A stretch of DNA of 64,000 nucleotides from the NCBI RefSeq assembly GCF_019654975.1, contig NZ_BPEW01000010.1, positions 62,001 through 126,000 on the forward strand, given 5' to 3'. The DNA is from Shewanella sp. c952. GTDB taxonomy: Bacteria > Pseudomonadota > Gammaproteobacteria > Enterobacterales > Shewanellaceae. The notes under the pieces were generated by a model. It was not told the origin of the DNA. It searched no databases and worked only from the letters and a program-made list of their open reading frames with translations. The stretch's first letter is position 1. Every line of letters starts with the position of its first letter. Made by a program: the position numbers and the translations under genes. Positions 18,081-28,350 of the stretch are shown here, piece after piece.

Positions 18081-19925
18081 ATGCCAATAAAAACAAAAAT
18101 AACTGTCGTCGCTCTGTCCCTCTCTATTTGCTTAAGTTCAGCGGTATATGCCGCGCCAACGTCAGCTCCCGATTTAAGTCCAAGTGAGCCAGTGGCTCAA
18201 AAGACTAATAGTGAATCAGAAAAAGCTAATGCGCTGTTTGAAGCCATTTTCATGGAGAATGTGCAAGCAAGTCCAATATCTCAAACTTATCTCGGTATAA
18301 AAACCGATTATGACAAATGGGATGAGATGAGTGATGCGGCAACAGATGCAAATTTAGCGCGCACTAAAAAGCATTTAGCCCAACTAAATATGCTCAATGT
18401 AGATAAGCTAGATAGGCAAACAAAATTGAGTTATCAACTACTGACTCAAAAGCTTGAGCAAGAGATAAAAGATGATCAATGGCGTTACCATAGCTACCCA
18501 GTCAACCAGATGTATGGTGGTCACTCTCAAATAGCCTCATTCCTGATCAACCAACATCAGATCAGCGATATTAAAGATGCTAAAGCCTATATTAGCCGTC
18601 TAAATGGCGTACCTAAGCGCCTTTCGCAGCTGCAAACAGCACTTGAAATTCGTGTTAACAAAGGCATTATTGCACCAAAATTCGTCTTTCCATATGTCAT
18701 CTCCGATAGCAAAAACATTGTCAAAGGCGCCCCGTTTGATGAAGGTGAAGACAGTGCTTTATGGGCGGACTTCAAACGTAAAGTCAACGCCTTATCAATC
18801 AGTTCAGATGAGCAGCAGCAATTGCTAACAGCAGCCAAGGAAGCATTAGTTGATGACGTAAAACCAGCCTATGACAAGCTGATTGGTTACATGGGTAAGC
18901 TAGAAGCCAAAGCGGATACTCGCGATGGTGCTTGGAAGTTTCCAAAGGGCGAAACTTATTATAGCAATGCACTAGCACGCACAACCACCACTAATATGAG
19001 CGCCGATGAGATCCACAAGCTTGGCTTATCAGAAGTGGCACGTATACACGGTGAAATGCGCGACATTATGAAAAAGGTCAACTTCGAAGGCAATCTCCAA
19101 GAGTTCTTTGCCTTTATGCGAGATGATCAGCAATTTTACTATGCTGATACAGATCAAGGTCGCCAAGCTTATTTACAAGAAGCTATTGCGCTGATTGACA
19201 CAATGAGTAGCCGTCTTGATGAAGTGTTTAAAGTAAAACCTAAAGCACCGATGATAGTGAAACAGGTCGAAGCTTTTCGGGAAAAGTCAGCAGGTAAAGC
19301 CTTTTATAACAATCCATCACCTGATGGAAGTCGCCCTGGAACCTACTACGCCAACCTATATGACATGAAAGCCATGCCTAAATACCAAATGGAGGCGCTG
19401 GCATACCATGAAGGTACACCAGGGCACCATATGCAGATAGCCATTGCACAGGAGCTAGAGGGAGTGCCTAAGTTCCGTAAGTATGGCGGTTACACCGCAT
19501 ACATTGAAGGTTGGGGTTTATACAGCGAGTATTTTCCTAAAGAGATGGGCATGTATGCAGACCCTTACTCTGACTTCGGTCGTTTAGCAATGGAGCTATG
19601 GCGTGCCTGCCGCTTAGTGGTTGATACCGGTATTCATGCCAAAAAATGGACACGTGAACAATCTATTAACTACTACGTATCTAACACGCCTAATGCCGAG
19701 TCTGATGCCATCAAAATGGTAGAGAGACACATTGTCATGCCTTCACAAGCAACTGCTTACAAAGTCGGTATGCTCAAGCTACTTGAGTTGCGAGGAAAAG
19801 CACAAACTGCACTAGGCGACAAATTCGATATTAGGGATTTCCATACGATTGTATTGCAAAATGGTCCCGTGCCGTTAGATGTACTAGAGTCTGAAATTGA
19901 TCTTTGGATTGAAAAAAGCAGCTAG
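18081..19925 (+). CDS. DUF885 family metallopeptidase-like protein, exported
   Basis: The protein has 614 residues with a signal peptide (VVALSLSICLSSAVYA). DUF885 proteins are predicted zinc peptidases; here the candidate site is LAYHEGTPGHHMQIA near residue 442, with a downstream acidic helix YIEGWGLYSEYFPKEMG. Both match the family pattern. The substrate is unknown. AAGGAAG lies eight bases before ATG. It is a single-gene unit with an intrinsic terminator after it. Confidence 0.82.
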   Translation: MPIKTKITVVALSLSICLSSAVYAAPTSAPDLSPSEPVAQKTNSESEKANALFEAIFMENVQASPISQTYLGIKTDYDKWDEMSDAATDANLARTKKHLAQLNMLNVDKLDRQTKLSYQLLTQKLEQEIKDDQWRYHSYPVNQMYGGHSQIASFLINQHQISDIKDAKAYISRLNGVPKRLSQLQTALEIRVNKGIIAPKFVFPYVISDSKNIVKGAPFDEGEDSALWADFKRKVNALSISSDEQQQLLTAAKEALVDDVKPAYDKLIGYMGKLEAKADTRDGAWKFPKGETYYSNALARTTTTNMSADEIHKLGLSEVARIHGEMRDIMKKVNFEGNLQEFFAFMRDDQQFYYADTDQGRQAYLQEAIALIDTMSSRLDEVFKVKPKAPMIVKQVEAFREKSAGKAFYNNPSPDGSRPGTYYANLYDMKAMPKYQMEALAYHEGTPGHHMQIAIAQELEGVPKFRKYGGYTAYIEGWGLYSEYFPKEMGMYADPYSDFGRLAMELWRACRLVVDTGIHAKKWTREQSINYYVSNTPNAESDAIKMVERHIVMPSQATAYKVGMLKLLELRGKAQTALGDKFDIRDFHTIVLQNGPVPLDVLESEIDLWIEKSS

Positions 19926-19980
19926 TGATACGTAGGCTACTTTATCCAAATAAAGTAGCCCTCAAAAAACCAATAAAAAA

Positions 19981-20004
19981 GCCACTAAATACAGTGGCTT
20001 TTTT
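19981..20004 (+). terminator. Intrinsic terminator after the DUF885 gene
   Basis: GCCACT, six-base loop, AGTGGC followed by TTTTTT. An upstream 10-bp hairpin without T run (19935-19960) precedes it. Confidence 0.88.
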
Positions 20005-20099
20005 ATTGAACTGATTTTGATAAGCACTATCTAGGTTTTTACTTATAGTAGTAAATAACCCAAATTGTAGGGTACAGATAAAGTTCAAGCGCTTAACAG

Positions 20100-20126
20100 A
20101 AAAATACCCCGGTAAAAGCCGGGGTA
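20100..20126 (-). terminator. Intrinsic terminator on the minus strand
   Basis: On the minus strand: TACCCCGG, six-base loop, CCGGGGTA then TTTTTCTG. It lies 345 bases after the LysR stop codon, so it ends either a long 3' untranslated region or a separate short transcript. Confidence 0.8.
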
Positions 20127-20283
20127 AACCAAAACTAGGATGATGGTTTTAAGGCTAGCATTGTTTTAGTTCTTAAACTTCTGCCAGCATCGAATCAAAA
20201 CTGCGTAAAGCTGATTTGTACAACACAATAAAGAGGGGTCATTCTGTATTGCGTTATAGGACTCAAATCATTTTGAATCAACT
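20100..20283 (-). ncRNA. Candidate small RNA upstream of the terminator (weak)
   Basis: On the minus strand TTGCAG (complement of 20312-20317), a 16-base spacer and TACAAT (complement of 20290-20295) look like a sigma-70 promoter. A transcript from about 20283 to the strong terminator at 20100 would be about 184 nt and contains no reading frame. The -35 box matches the consensus in only three positions, so this is a guess from layout. Confidence 0.25.
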
Positions 20284-20471
20284 GCATGCATTGTATAAAA
20301 TTAAGAACAAACTGCAACCTAAACCATAAAAACCTGCATTAGTAGCGCCTAAATTCGCACCGACTAAATAATCAGCAATACATAGTAAAGCCATGATAGT
20401 AAAGACTTTTAACCATCACAGAGTCATGGCAAAAGTTCATTGTTCAATATTTAAAACAATGTTTCCTATTT

Positions 20472-21413
20472 TTACTTACGTTTTGCATACAATTCTTTAT
20501 ATGGGTCATCCCAATAAGGCGGTGAGCCAATATGATCTTTAATGAAATCAATAAATGCACTGACCTTTGGTGCAAGGTGTTTACGTCGAGGATAAACGGC
20601 TTGCAAAGGTAGATGATGAGTTAATTGCCATTCATCAAGAATAGGCACTAACGTCCCTTTAGCTATTTCATCTTCAAGCAAGTAACTCGCTAGATAGACA
20701 ACTCCTAAACCGCTAACAGCAGCCGATTTAAGCGCAGGGGCATTATCGACTCTAAAATTACCCGAGACCCCAATTTCGCAATAGTCATCACCTTGCTTAA
20801 ACTGCCAAACACTGTGCTCATGCCACTCACCTTGATATACAAGACAGTTATGATCAACCAGTTGCTCAGGACGGCTTGGCATACCATGTTGTTCGACATA
20901 TGAGGGAGATGCAGCCAACAAGAACTGACACTTCATCAGCGGCCTAGCAACCATACCTAAAGGTAACTGCTCAGACATAGTCAGCAGTAAATCTAACCCT
21001 TCACTGACAACATCAACTTTATGATCAAGTAAGCTAACTTGTAGCTCAAGTTCTGGATGCTTTGCCATAAATTCTGGTAGAGCGGGAATGATGTGCATGG
21101 TACCGAAAGATTGTGAAATACCGACTTTCAATACGCCGCGTGTTGCATCATTTAAATTATGAACGCTAGCAACAGCTTGATCTGCATCTCTTAACAGCTC
21201 TTCGCCTTGAGCATAAAGCAACTGACCAGCTTCGGTAAGGCTTAAGCTACGAGTGGTGCGCTGTATAAGTTGAACACCGAGCTTATGTTCAAGATCTGCA
21301 ACTTGAGTACTAACTTTAGACTTAGATATACCTAACTTTCGTGCTGCAGAGCTAAAACTACCCGCTCGAGCTACATGAGTAAAAATTGCGATTGGTTCTA
21401 AAAGTTCTAACAT
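20472..21413 (-). CDS. LysR family transcriptional regulator
   Basis: The protein has 313 residues. The N-terminal winged helix-turn-helix reads FTHVARAGSFSSAARKLGIS and continues with a recognition helix (KSKVSTQVADLEHKLG). The rest is the periplasmic-binding-like effector domain. It resembles the DmlR/AaeR branch by the HNLNDATRGVLKVGIS linker, but the ligand cannot be told. Its own promoter would be in the 437-base space to the yggN-like gene. LysR genes often control a divergent neighbour, but none is divergent here, so its targets lie elsewhere or it acts on itself. Confidence 0.88.
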   Translation of the reverse strand: MLELLEPIAIFTHVARAGSFSSAARKLGISKSKVSTQVADLEHKLGVQLIQRTTRSLSLTEAGQLLYAQGEELLRDADQAVASVHNLNDATRGVLKVGISQSFGTMHIIPALPEFMAKHPELELQVSLLDHKVDVVSEGLDLLLTMSEQLPLGMVARPLMKCQFLLAASPSYVEQHGMPSRPEQLVDHNCLVYQGEWHEHSVWQFKQGDDYCEIGVSGNFRVDNAPALKSAAVSGLGVVYLASYLLEDEIAKGTLVPILDEWQLTHHLPLQAVYPRRKHLAPKVSAFIDFIKDHIGSPPYWDDPYKELYAKRK

Positions 21414-21851
21414 GTAAATCGCCTTAAGGTGTTTACGACAGTAATAGTACTTCCATCGCTAAGATAAATCTGACACACAAATATGTTACAGAACAATATC
21501 TTAAGTGAATATGCGTACGCTAGAGTAGAGTTGTATTTATTTAACCACTAAATGGTTTTGCTTTTATTTTTAGAAGTATACCAAAAAAACCTTAGATCTC
21601 ATCATATAAGTACTTTTGTACTAGCATAAGTAAGGCATTTTTATAGGCTTTGGCGTTTCAAGGCAGAGGTTTCGGTAACTGAAATATAAGCCCGCTAATT
21701 CTATTTAGCGTTAAAGCTAAAACTAACGGAACAACTATGGGGTTTAAACGAAAACCCCTGCATAAAGGTGGGATGCAGGGGTTGTTGCAATTTGGTCAGG
21801 CAACACAAGGATTATTTCAAGGATTTTACATTTAACAGTTACTAATAGTGC
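21414..21851. other. 438-base intergenic stretch
   Basis: It must hold the promoter of the LysR gene (right after 21413) and the terminator of the yggN-like gene (21744-21783). Nothing else was recognised. Confidence 0.55.
21744..21783 (-). terminator. Terminator of the yggN-like gene
   Basis: An 11-bp stem (AACCCCTGCAT / ATGCAGGGGTT) with a nine-base loop; the minus strand then reads TTCGTTTAAACC. T run is broken, so a moderately strong call. Confidence 0.7.
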
Positions 21852-22673
21852 TTATTCAAGCAGCTCTTTATTTGCCGTTGCCACCAAAGAATAGTTCGCT
21901 AATTCAGGGATTTGAGTTTGAAGCTTTTTCTCTAACACTGCTAAAGTCTCAAAGTTCTCACAAAGTCTTTCTCCACGCGCTTCTAAGTCTTGTGCTTGGT
22001 CTTCCATTTGAAGCTCGATATCTTCACCGATAGAGTCCATTTTTACTGAAAATGCATCCATTTTTGCCTCAAAAGAATCACCATCGCCAGACATCATTTG
22101 GCTGCCTAAGCTCATCATCATGGTACCTATTGAGTTTTGAACTAGCTGCTCCATCTCTTTTTCAAACTCTTCACCAAATGCACTTTCAAGAGAAGACTCG
22201 GTAGCCCCAAGATAAAACTTGTCACCATTTTGGTAAGCGACCTCTTGAATTCGATCTTGCAACCCATCCATCATCTCATCAATTTTTGATCCGGTTGCAT
22301 CGCCTAATAGTGGCGTCAGTGCCATACTTACAGCGGTTGATGCCATCGCTACAGCATCATTAACTAACTCAATGACCTCAGGAACCTGTGATGACACTTC
22401 ATCAGCATATTGGCTAACAAGTTGTTGTTGCTGCTTGTTCAGTGATATTTGCTCACCATTAACAAAAAGTTTATTCACCTCTATGCGGTATTGCTCTTTA
22501 CCCACTTCACTCACGGTCAGCTTTTTAGGCTCAACGGTGACATCATAATTAAGTGATACTTCACATTCATTGTTAAAGTGTTGACCTGACTCGTCATGGG
22601 CACTGACCATTTGCAAACTAGAAGCTGACAGTAATACGGCTGAGACGCCAACAGAGGTAAGAAGTTTTTTCAT
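21852..22673 (-). CDS. yggN: DUF2884 family exported protein, YggN-like
   Basis: The protein has 273 residues with a signal peptide ending near VSAHDES. The N-terminal part NECEVSLNYDVTVEPKKL and the following NGEQISLNKQQQQLV match DUF2884 (E. coli YggN). The middle is rich in Met and acidic residues (FEKEMEQLVQNSIGTMMMSL) and helical. The function is unknown; it should be periplasmic. It follows glsB, yggL and trmB in the same direction, as yggN sits near yggL-trmB in enterobacteria, but a terminator after glsB gives it its own unit. Confidence 0.8.
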   Translation of the reverse strand: MKKLLTSVGVSAVLLSASSLQMVSAHDESGQHFNNECEVSLNYDVTVEPKKLTVSEVGKEQYRIEVNKLFVNGEQISLNKQQQQLVSQYADEVSSQVPEVIELVNDAVAMASTAVSMALTPLLGDATGSKIDEMMDGLQDRIQEVAYQNGDKFYLGATESSLESAFGEEFEKEMEQLVQNSIGTMMMSLGSQMMSGDGDSFEAKMDAFSVKMDSIGEDIELQMEDQAQDLEARGERLCENFETLAVLEKKLQTQIPELANYSLVATANKELLE

Positions 22674-22804
22674 TGCTGTAATCCTTTATCGCTTATAAAT
22701 ATAATTAATCTAGATAAAGCACAGAGCATGCCAATAGCGCTAAATAATTGTTAAAGATAACAAAAGCAAAGATTAAAGCTTAGTATTGCAGTTGTTGGGC
22801 AGCA

Positions 22805-22835
22805 GAAAATAGCCAATATTGCGAACTATTGGCTA
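22805..22835 (-). terminator. Intrinsic terminator of the trmB-yggL-glsB unit
   Basis: On the minus strand: TAGCCAATA, eight-base loop, TATTGGCTA then TTTTC. It lies 35 bases after the glsB stop. Confidence 0.75.
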
Positions 22836-22869
22836 AATATGACATTGCTAAGTGAGCAAGATAAGAATA

Positions 22870-23784
22870 CTAAAAAATTGAACGGCCCAGAGTCTGACAA
22901 AGACTCTCTAGCGCAGCGGTTCCCGCGAGTGAGTTGCCATTAGCATCGAGCTCTGGAGACCAAACACACACCGACATATCACCAGGGATCACTGCGATGA
23001 TCCCGCCGCCGACACCACTTTTTCCGGGCATACCAACACGATAGGCAAACTCTCCAGCACCATCATATAAGCCTGAAGTGGCTAGTAACGCATTTAGCTG
23101 CCTTGTCTGCACAGGCGTTATCAGCTGCTTACCTGCCAAGCTCTTTCCACCATTAGCTAGATAGATCATCGCTTTAGACAGATCGGCACAACTCATTCTC
23201 AAGGAGCAATAATGAAAATAACTCTTAAGGACAGTGTCGACATCATTATTGAAGTTTCCAAACGACTTCATCAGATATGCGATAGCGGCATTACGCGCAC
23301 TATGTTGATATTCAGATCTGGCAACCGTTTTATCGTAACCAATTTTTTGATTATCACTAAGCCCGCGGACAATCTCCAACATTCTCTGTTTCGGCGCGCC
23401 TAAGCGACCTTGCAATAGATCTGCAATAACCAAAGCCCCCGCATTAATGAATGGGTTTCGCGGTAGGCCTTTTTCTAACTCAACTTGCACCAGAGAGTTA
23501 AATGATTGACCCGATGGCTCCTTGCCTACTCGAGACCAAATTTCAGGCTCTTCGTAATGCATTAGTGCCAGCGTTAAACTGAAGACTTTTGAAATACTCT
23601 GAATTGAAAAGGGCTCGAGATAATCTCCAGCCCCTATTGTGACACCATCGCTGGTCGTCACAGCGATACCGAGCTTATTGGCATTGACCTCAGCAAGGGC
23701 TGGAATATAATCAGCCACTTTACCTTGACCTAAAAGAGGTCGTACTTTTTCAATAACCTCTTCAAGCAATGCCAGCTCAGGCAT
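22870..23784 (-). CDS. glsB: Glutaminase GlsB
   Basis: The start is set at ATG 23784, which overlaps the yggL stop (TAATG) and gives 304 residues; a TTG four codons upstream is less likely. The beta-lactamase-like active site is [12 protein letters not shown] (Ser and Lys of SxxK), with [18 protein letters not shown] and the late [14 protein letters not shown] segment. It hydrolyses glutamine to glutamate and ammonia. It is translationally coupled to yggL. Confidence 0.94.
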   Translation of the reverse strand: MPELALLEEVIEKVRPLLGQGKVADYIPALAEVNANKLGIAVTTSDGVTIGAGDYLEPFSIQSISKVFSLTLALMHYEEPEIWSRVGKEPSGQSFNSLVQVELEKGLPRNPFINAGALVIADLLQGRLGAPKQRMLEIVRGLSDNQKIGYDKTVARSEYQHSARNAAIAYLMKSFGNFNNDVDTVLKSYFHYCSLRMSCADLSKAMIYLANGGKSLAGKQLITPVQTRQLNALLATSGLYDGAGEFAYRVGMPGKSGVGGGIIAVIPGDMSVCVWSPELDANGNSLAGTAALESLCQTLGRSIF

Positions 23785-24110
23785 TAACTCCACCAAATAT
23801 CGTAAAGCTCACCGATTTCAACATCAGAAACTGGCTGACCTTCAAAGAAGGTTTTAACTGCTGCTCTGTCTTCATCAGTACACTTACCGATAGCTTGAGT
23901 AGCAATAATGCCTTCCCATTCTTTATGGCCGCCACCATGGAAACCAAGGTCTCTAGGCTCAATAACCTCTTCAATGAACTGATCAACAATTGAGTCAATC
24001 TGCTCTTCGGTTACAGAGTCATTGAAATTCCAGTTTGTATCGAAACCAAACTCTTGAAACTCATCAACGCGTAATTTTTTACGTAAACGACGACTACGAT
24101 TAGCTGCCAT
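23784..24110 (-). CDS. yggL: YggL family (DUF469) 50S-associated protein
   Basis: The protein has 108 residues: a basic start ([19 protein letters not shown]) and an acidic body ending [11 protein letters not shown], the known YggL pattern. YggL has been reported to bind the large ribosomal subunit. It lies 53 bases after trmB and overlaps glsB by one base, as part of a trmB-yggL-glsB operon. Confidence 0.93.
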   Translation of the reverse strand: MAANRSRRLRKKLRVDEFQEFGFDTNWNFNDSVTEEQIDSIVDQFIEEVIEPRDLGFHGGGHKEWEGIIATQAIGKCTDEDRAAVKTFFEGQPVSDVEIGELYDIWWS

Positions 24111-24163
24111 GGTTATTCTCCTAGAAAGGTTATTTTATAAGTATGTCAATTTCAGTAGAGCGC

Positions 24164-24877
24164 TTAAACACGCTCAAACATGAGATCCCAAACGCCATGC
24201 CCTAAACGGTGGCCGCGCGCTTCAAATTTTGTTAGCGGACGATGCTCTGGACGCTCGACCACATCACCAGTAGCTGATTGGTTTTTGTAACCAGGCGCAG
24301 CATTCATGACTTCTAACATATGTTCGCTGTAGTTTTCCCAATCAGTAGCAAGATGGAACACGCCACCCACTTTAAGCTTACTGCGAATAAGTTCAGCAAA
24401 TGGAGCCTGTACAATTCTGCGCTTATGGTGACGCTTTTTGTGCCAAGGATCAGGAAAGAACAACTGCACCCGAGCTAAACTGCCTTCGGCAATGCTATTT
24501 TCAAGCACCTCTAATGCATCATGATGATAAACACGAAGATTAGTCACCCCAGCTTCTGCTGCAACTGACAAGCATGCACCAACACCAGGCTTATGCACTT
24601 CAATACCGATAAAGTTAAGTTCTGGCGACGCCTTAGCCATTTCGACTAATGAACCTCCCATACCAAAACCAATCTCTAGCACAGTGTCAGCTTCGCGGCC
24701 AAACACCTCGACTAAATCGATCGCTTCAGGGGTATAATCTAGCCCCATAGATGGCCACTGCTGTTCCATCGCTTGAGCCTGTCCTTTAGTAAGGCGGCCT
24801 TCTCTTAATACAAAGCTTCTTACTTTGCGAAGGTATTTACCCTCTTCATTGAATTCAGCGGTTGTTACGTCGCTCAT
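24164..24877 (-). CDS. trmB: tRNA (guanine-N7-)-methyltransferase TrmB
   Basis: The protein has 237 residues. The SAM site is [16 protein letters not shown], followed by [12 protein letters not shown] and the tRNA-binding [15 protein letters not shown], both hallmarks of TrmB. It places m7G at position 46 of tRNAs. It is divergent from mutY across about 255 bases and leads the trmB-yggL-glsB operon. Confidence 0.96.
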   Translation of the reverse strand: MSDVTTAEFNEEGKYLRKVRSFVLREGRLTKGQAQAMEQQWPSMGLDYTPEAIDLVEVFGREADTVLEIGFGMGGSLVEMAKASPELNFIGIEVHKPGVGACLSVAAEAGVTNLRVYHHDALEVLENSIAEGSLARVQLFFPDPWHKKRHHKRRIVQAPFAELIRSKLKVGGVFHLATDWENYSEHMLEVMNAAPGYKNQSATGDVVERPEHRPLTKFEARGHRLGHGVWDLMFERV

Positions 24878-25132
24878 TTTCGCCCTCGCTTAAGACAGCT
24901 ATTAATTAAAAAGAAAGGCATTATCCAAAGTTAAACCTTTAGTGCAAGCCCTATTGAGGCAAAATTATACCAATAATCTCAGTTTGTGCGAGTTACAAGC
25001 ACTGTTTTACAAAAAATACTCATCAAGTCAGCTATTTTACCGCCGTTTAAGCAGGATTCACTTACGTTAATCGTTTAAACGAGATAACAACTGTTGCTTG
25101 TTAAAGTATTCCTCTGTGGTTACACTGCGCCG

Positions 25133-26197
25133 ATGAAAACTCCAGCCCCCTTTTCTCAGCGAATTATCAGTTGGTACGACCTACATGGTCGCAAACAACT
25201 TCCATGGCAACAAAATAAAACCCCATATAAAGTATGGATTTCAGAGATCATGCTGCAGCAAACTCAAGTTGCAACTGTTATCCCCTACTTTGAAAAGTTT
25301 ATTAGTCGCTTTCCAAGCATTGAAATATTGGCAGCTGCAGAGCAAGATGAAGTGCTCCATCACTGGACCGGTTTAGGTTACTACGCCAGAGCGCGTAATC
25401 TGCATAAAGCCGCTCAGCAAATTGTAGCCTTGCACCAAGGTAGCTTCCCCGTTGACTTTGAAGAGGTATTATCTTTACCAGGTATTGGGCGTTCTACGGC
25501 AGGCGCAGTGCTTTCATTGTCACTTGGACTAAATCACCCCATTCTTGATGGTAATGTAAAACGCGTACTGGCGAGACATGGAGCTATTGATGGCTGGCCA
25601 GGAAAGAAGCCTGTAGAAAACCAGCTGTGGCAACTCACTGAAGCGTTAACCCCAGCAAAAGATATTCAGAAGTATAACCAAGCGATGATGGATATTGGCG
25701 CAACGGTATGTACTCGCTCCAAGCCCAACTGTGCAGCATGTCCGGTAGCAATTGACTGCAAAGCACAATTAAGTGGACGTCAGCTTGAGTACCCAGGTAA
25801 AAAGCCTAAAAAAGTGATCCCAGAAAAATCAGCATGGTTACTAGTAATAGAGCACGATGACCATGTTCACCTACAAAAAAGACCACCAAGCGGCATTTGG
25901 GGAGGACTCTGGTGTTTTCCTCAATTTACCAGCCAAGCTGAACTTGAAGAATATATAAGTGAACAAGCATTTAACATCAAGCATCGTGAAGATCTCGTTG
26001 GCTTTAGGCATACATTTAGCCACTTTCACCTCGATATTCAACCAGTTTTGGTTTCAGTAAACAAGATTAGCGATAACCAGATCATGGAACAAGACTCCTC
26101 TGTCTGGTATAACTTACCTCATCCACCTAAAGTTGGTTTAGCCTCAGCGACTGAGCGCATTCTAGCGAGTTTAGGTTCTGTATTAATTAAGGAGTAA
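25133..26197 (+). CDS. mutY: A/G-specific adenine glycosylase MutY
   Basis: The start is ATG 25133 ([20 protein letters not shown]), giving 354 residues, near the 350 of E. coli; a TTG at 25094 would add a non-homologous leader. The HhH-GPD part has [15 protein letters not shown] and the catalytic Asp in [12 protein letters not shown]. The 4Fe-4S cluster is C-x6-C-x2-C-x5-C in [17 protein letters not shown]. The C-terminal NUDIX-like 8-oxoG domain is present ([12 protein letters not shown]). It removes A opposite 8-oxoG. yggX starts two bases after the stop. Confidence 0.95.
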   Translation: MKTPAPFSQRIISWYDLHGRKQLPWQQNKTPYKVWISEIMLQQTQVATVIPYFEKFISRFPSIEILAAAEQDEVLHHWTGLGYYARARNLHKAAQQIVALHQGSFPVDFEEVLSLPGIGRSTAGAVLSLSLGLNHPILDGNVKRVLARHGAIDGWPGKKPVENQLWQLTEALTPAKDIQKYNQAMMDIGATVCTRSKPNCAACPVAIDCKAQLSGRQLEYPGKKPKKVIPEKSAWLLVIEHDDHVHLQKRPPSGIWGGLWCFPQFTSQAELEEYISEQAFNIKHREDLVGFRHTFSHFHLDIQPVLVSVNKISDNQIMEQDSSVWYNLPHPPKVGLASATERILASLGSVLIKE

Positions 26198-26199
26198 TC

Positions 26200-26478
26200 A
26201 TGGCTCGCACAGTAAACTGCGTATATTTGAAGAAAGAAGCTGAAGGTCTAGGGTTTCAACTCTACCCTGGTGATTTAGGCAAACGTATTTTCGACAATGT
26301 GAGTAAAGAAGCGTGGGCGCTTTGGCAGTCCAAGCAAACGATGCTTATCAACGAAAATAAACTCAACATGATGAATGTTGATGATCGTAAGTTCCTTGAA
26401 GAGCAAATGATTAACTTTCTGTTTGAAGGTAAAGACGTTGAAATTGAGGGTTATGTACCTCAAAAAGACGACGAATAG
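26200..26478 (+). CDS. yggX: Fe(2+)-trafficking protein YggX
   Basis: The protein has 92 residues: [37 protein letters not shown] and [15 protein letters not shown] are near-identical to the YggX family. It protects iron-sulfur proteins from oxidative harm. AAGGAG lies before ATG and the gene is coupled to mutY, whose product has an iron-sulfur cluster. Confidence 0.96.
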   Translation: MARTVNCVYLKKEAEGLGFQLYPGDLGKRIFDNVSKEAWALWQSKQTMLINENKLNMMNVDDRKFLEEQMINFLFEGKDVEIEGYVPQKDDE

Positions 26479-26485
26479 TCTTCAA

Positions 26486-26515
26486 CAAAAAAAGCGCCGC
26501 AAGGCGCTTTTTTAT
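26486..26515. terminator. Bidirectional terminator between yggX and yceI
   Basis: AAAAAAGCGCC, four-base GCAA loop, GGCGCTTTTTT: A and T runs on both sides, serving two convergent genes. Confidence 0.92.
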
Positions 26516-26530
26516 TATTCTAAACTCGAA

Positions 26531-27106
26531 TTACTTTTTAATCCCTTCAACCACCAGATTTAGGCTTACATGGGAAGAAGCAGGTCCCAAGTCCATCTGT
26601 ACGTTGTAATCTTTAAGCGCAAATTCGGTGCTGCCGGTAAAACCCGCTCTGTAACCGCCCCAAGGATCACTACCTTCCCCTATTACCTTAGCGTCAATCG
26701 CTAGCGGTTTAGTGACACCGTTAAAGGTAAAGTTACCGTTGAGCACAAACTTACCATCACCTTTGTCATCAACCGAGGTTGATACAAACGTTGCTTCAGG
26801 AAACTTCGCCGTGTTTAAAAAGTCAGCGCTACGTAGATGCTTATCGCGCTCTGCATGATTTGAATCAACGCTTGTAGTATTGATGGTAACGTTGACTTTC
26901 GAGTCAGCGATTTTAGATTCATCAAATGAGAAGTCACCTGCAAAGGTATTAAAGCGGCCAGCAACAAAGCTATATCCTAAATGACTAACCCTAAATTCTA
27001 TCGATGCATGTGCTCCCTCAGTATCAATAACATAGTCAGCTGCCTGAGCGGAACTTGCCATCATTAAACTTGCTGCTAATGTTGTCGCTAATAAACCTTT
27101 TTTCAT
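26531..27106 (-). CDS. yceI: YceI family periplasmic protein
   Basis: The protein has 191 residues with a signal peptide ([11 protein letters not shown], cleavage before ADYVID). The YceI beta-barrel pattern is clear: [34 protein letters not shown], the [14 protein letters not shown] segment and the end [15 protein letters not shown]. Family members bind isoprenoid chains in a hydrophobic pocket. It follows the cytochrome b561 gene yceJ in one operon, a pairing seen in many gammaproteobacteria. Confidence 0.93.
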   Translation of the reverse strand: MKKGLLATTLAASLMMASSAQAADYVIDTEGAHASIEFRVSHLGYSFVAGRFNTFAGDFSFDESKIADSKVNVTINTTSVDSNHAERDKHLRSADFLNTAKFPEATFVSTSVDDKGDGKFVLNGNFTFNGVTKPLAIDAKVIGEGSDPWGGYRAGFTGSTEFALKDYNVQMDLGPASSHVSLNLVVEGIKK

Positions 27107-27160
27107 CTTACTCTCTCCCTTTAAGTGCTAATCTTGTTTAAATGTAGTCTTGTTTAAATG

Positions 27161-27715
27161 TTAGTCTTGCTGAGTTTTAATCATTCTAAGTAATGTTGAA
27201 TCTTTATCGATAAAGTGATGTTTCAATGCCCCAATAGCGTGCACAATGGCCAAACCAATCAAACTGTATGCTGCGTACTGATGGATAACTCCAGCAATAT
27301 CGGCCTGGTCATCAACAATGGCTCCAAAGCTAGGTATTTCAAACCAATCAAACACCCATATACCTCGGTCATCAGCAGTTGATATCAAATATCCACTCAA
27401 CATGATGAGCACTAAAAGCAAGTACAAAACGAAATGGGCAACATGACTGCTTTTGACCTCCCAACTTTTATGAGTAGTTAAACTCTCAGGTTTTGCGGTG
27501 AAAAGTCGCCATAGTATTCGACAAAATGTCGCGAAAAGAAGCAGTAATCCGATACTTTTATGCCAATGCGGCGCAGTTTTGTACCATTCACTGTAATAGG
27601 TCAAATCAACCATCCAAAAACCAACAGCAAATAAACCGATTACGGTAAATGCAGAAAGCCAATGCAACAGGATCGCAATTAACCCATAAGAGCTTTTAGT
27701 ATTTAACAGCATCAT
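27161..27715 (-). CDS. yceJ: Cytochrome b561 family protein (YceJ-like)
   Basis: The protein has 184 residues with four membrane helices. Histidines that may bind two b hemes lie in ILLHWLSAFTVIG (helix 1), TAPHWHKSIGLLLLF (helix 2), VAHFVLYLLLVL (helix 3) and IHQYAAYSLIGLAIVHAIG (helix 4). It would move electrons in the inner membrane. The adjoining yceI suggests a quinone- or isoprenoid-related pair (inference). A short direct repeat TCTTGTTTAAATGT lies between the two genes (27132-27160). Confidence 0.88.
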   Translation of the reverse strand: MMLLNTKSSYGLIAILLHWLSAFTVIGLFAVGFWMVDLTYYSEWYKTAPHWHKSIGLLLLFATFCRILWRLFTAKPESLTTHKSWEVKSSHVAHFVLYLLLVLIMLSGYLISTADDRGIWVFDWFEIPSFGAIVDDQADIAGVIHQYAAYSLIGLAIVHAIGALKHHFIDKDSTLLRMIKTQQD

Positions 27716-28082
27716 GTCCCCTAAATAAGTAATATAGAGCCATCATACATTCTATTTTTACAACTAAAATCAGTAAATATAGGTCTTTACATTCTACTTT
27801 TTAGAATAGAAAGCCATTACAGGGCAATAACTCCAACTCCTTAACTGCTAGTGTTAGCTAACTAAATGCTCATTTATTCCCGTTAAAACCTATTTATGAG
27901 TCGTTAGCATTGTTCTTTTTTTTGCAACTGCACACAAACTAAGCGAACAGTAAGACTAAAAACAAAAAGCACTTGCAGGATAAAACTCAGCGCTATAATA
28001 TACGCGCACTCCAAACGACACAGGCTTTAACAGCTTGGTTTGAAGTAGCAAATCTAACGCTTATATTTATATAACGATAGTT
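27716..28082. other. 367-base stretch holding promoters for yceJ and the first tRNA pair
   Basis: Near 27745-27810 there are two CATTCTAYTTTTT-like direct repeats and an ATTCTA/TAGAAT inverted repeat in front of yceJ, possibly a regulator site. The right part holds the tRNA promoter. No gene is seen. Confidence 0.5.
27972..27999 (+). promoter_or_regulatory. Promoter of the first tRNA-Phe/tRNA-Thr pair
   Basis: CTTGCA, a 16-base spacer and a perfect TATAAT, followed by ATACGCGC, a GC-rich discriminator as in stable RNA promoters under stringent control. The same elements recur in front of the second pair. Confidence 0.75.
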
Positions 28083-28158
28083 GCCCGAATAGCTCAGTCG
28101 GTAGAGCAGAGGATTGAAAATCCTCGTGTCCCTGGTTCGATTCCGGGTTCGGGCACCA
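28083..28158 (+). tRNA. tRNA-Phe (GAA), copy 1
   Basis: 76 bases including encoded CCA. Acceptor stem GCCCGAA/TTCGGGC, anticodon loop TTGAAAA with anticodon GAA, T arm GGTTCGATTCC. All four arms fold. Confidence 0.97.
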
Positions 28159-28208
28159 ACATTTTATAATGAGTTCTCTGTGTAGACAGTAACTTGTTAG
28201 CAAGATAA

Positions 28209-28284
<76 letters not shown>

Positions 28285-28291
28285 TAAAAAC

Positions 28292-28321
28292 AAAAAAGCC
28301 ACTCAATAGAGTGGCTTTTTT
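28292..28321 (+). terminator. Intrinsic terminator of the first tRNA pair
   Basis: GCCACTC, AATA loop, GAGTGGC then TTTTTT, eight bases after the CCA end. Confidence 0.92.
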
Positions 28322-28350
28322 GTGCCTAAAATTTACATTCACTCGCTAGT

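Larger units (their letters stand above)
19926..20471. other. 546-base intergenic stretch with three hairpins
   Basis: It holds two plus-strand hairpins just after the DUF885 gene and one minus-strand terminator at 20100-20126. The part from 20127 to 20471 has no convincing reading frame; a minus-strand promoter-like pair is seen near 20290-20317 (see the small RNA candidate). Confidence 0.6.

Noticed and set aside
25094..25132. TTG start for mutY 39 bases upstream
   Set aside because: The added residues are not found in MutY, and ATG 25133 gives the family length.
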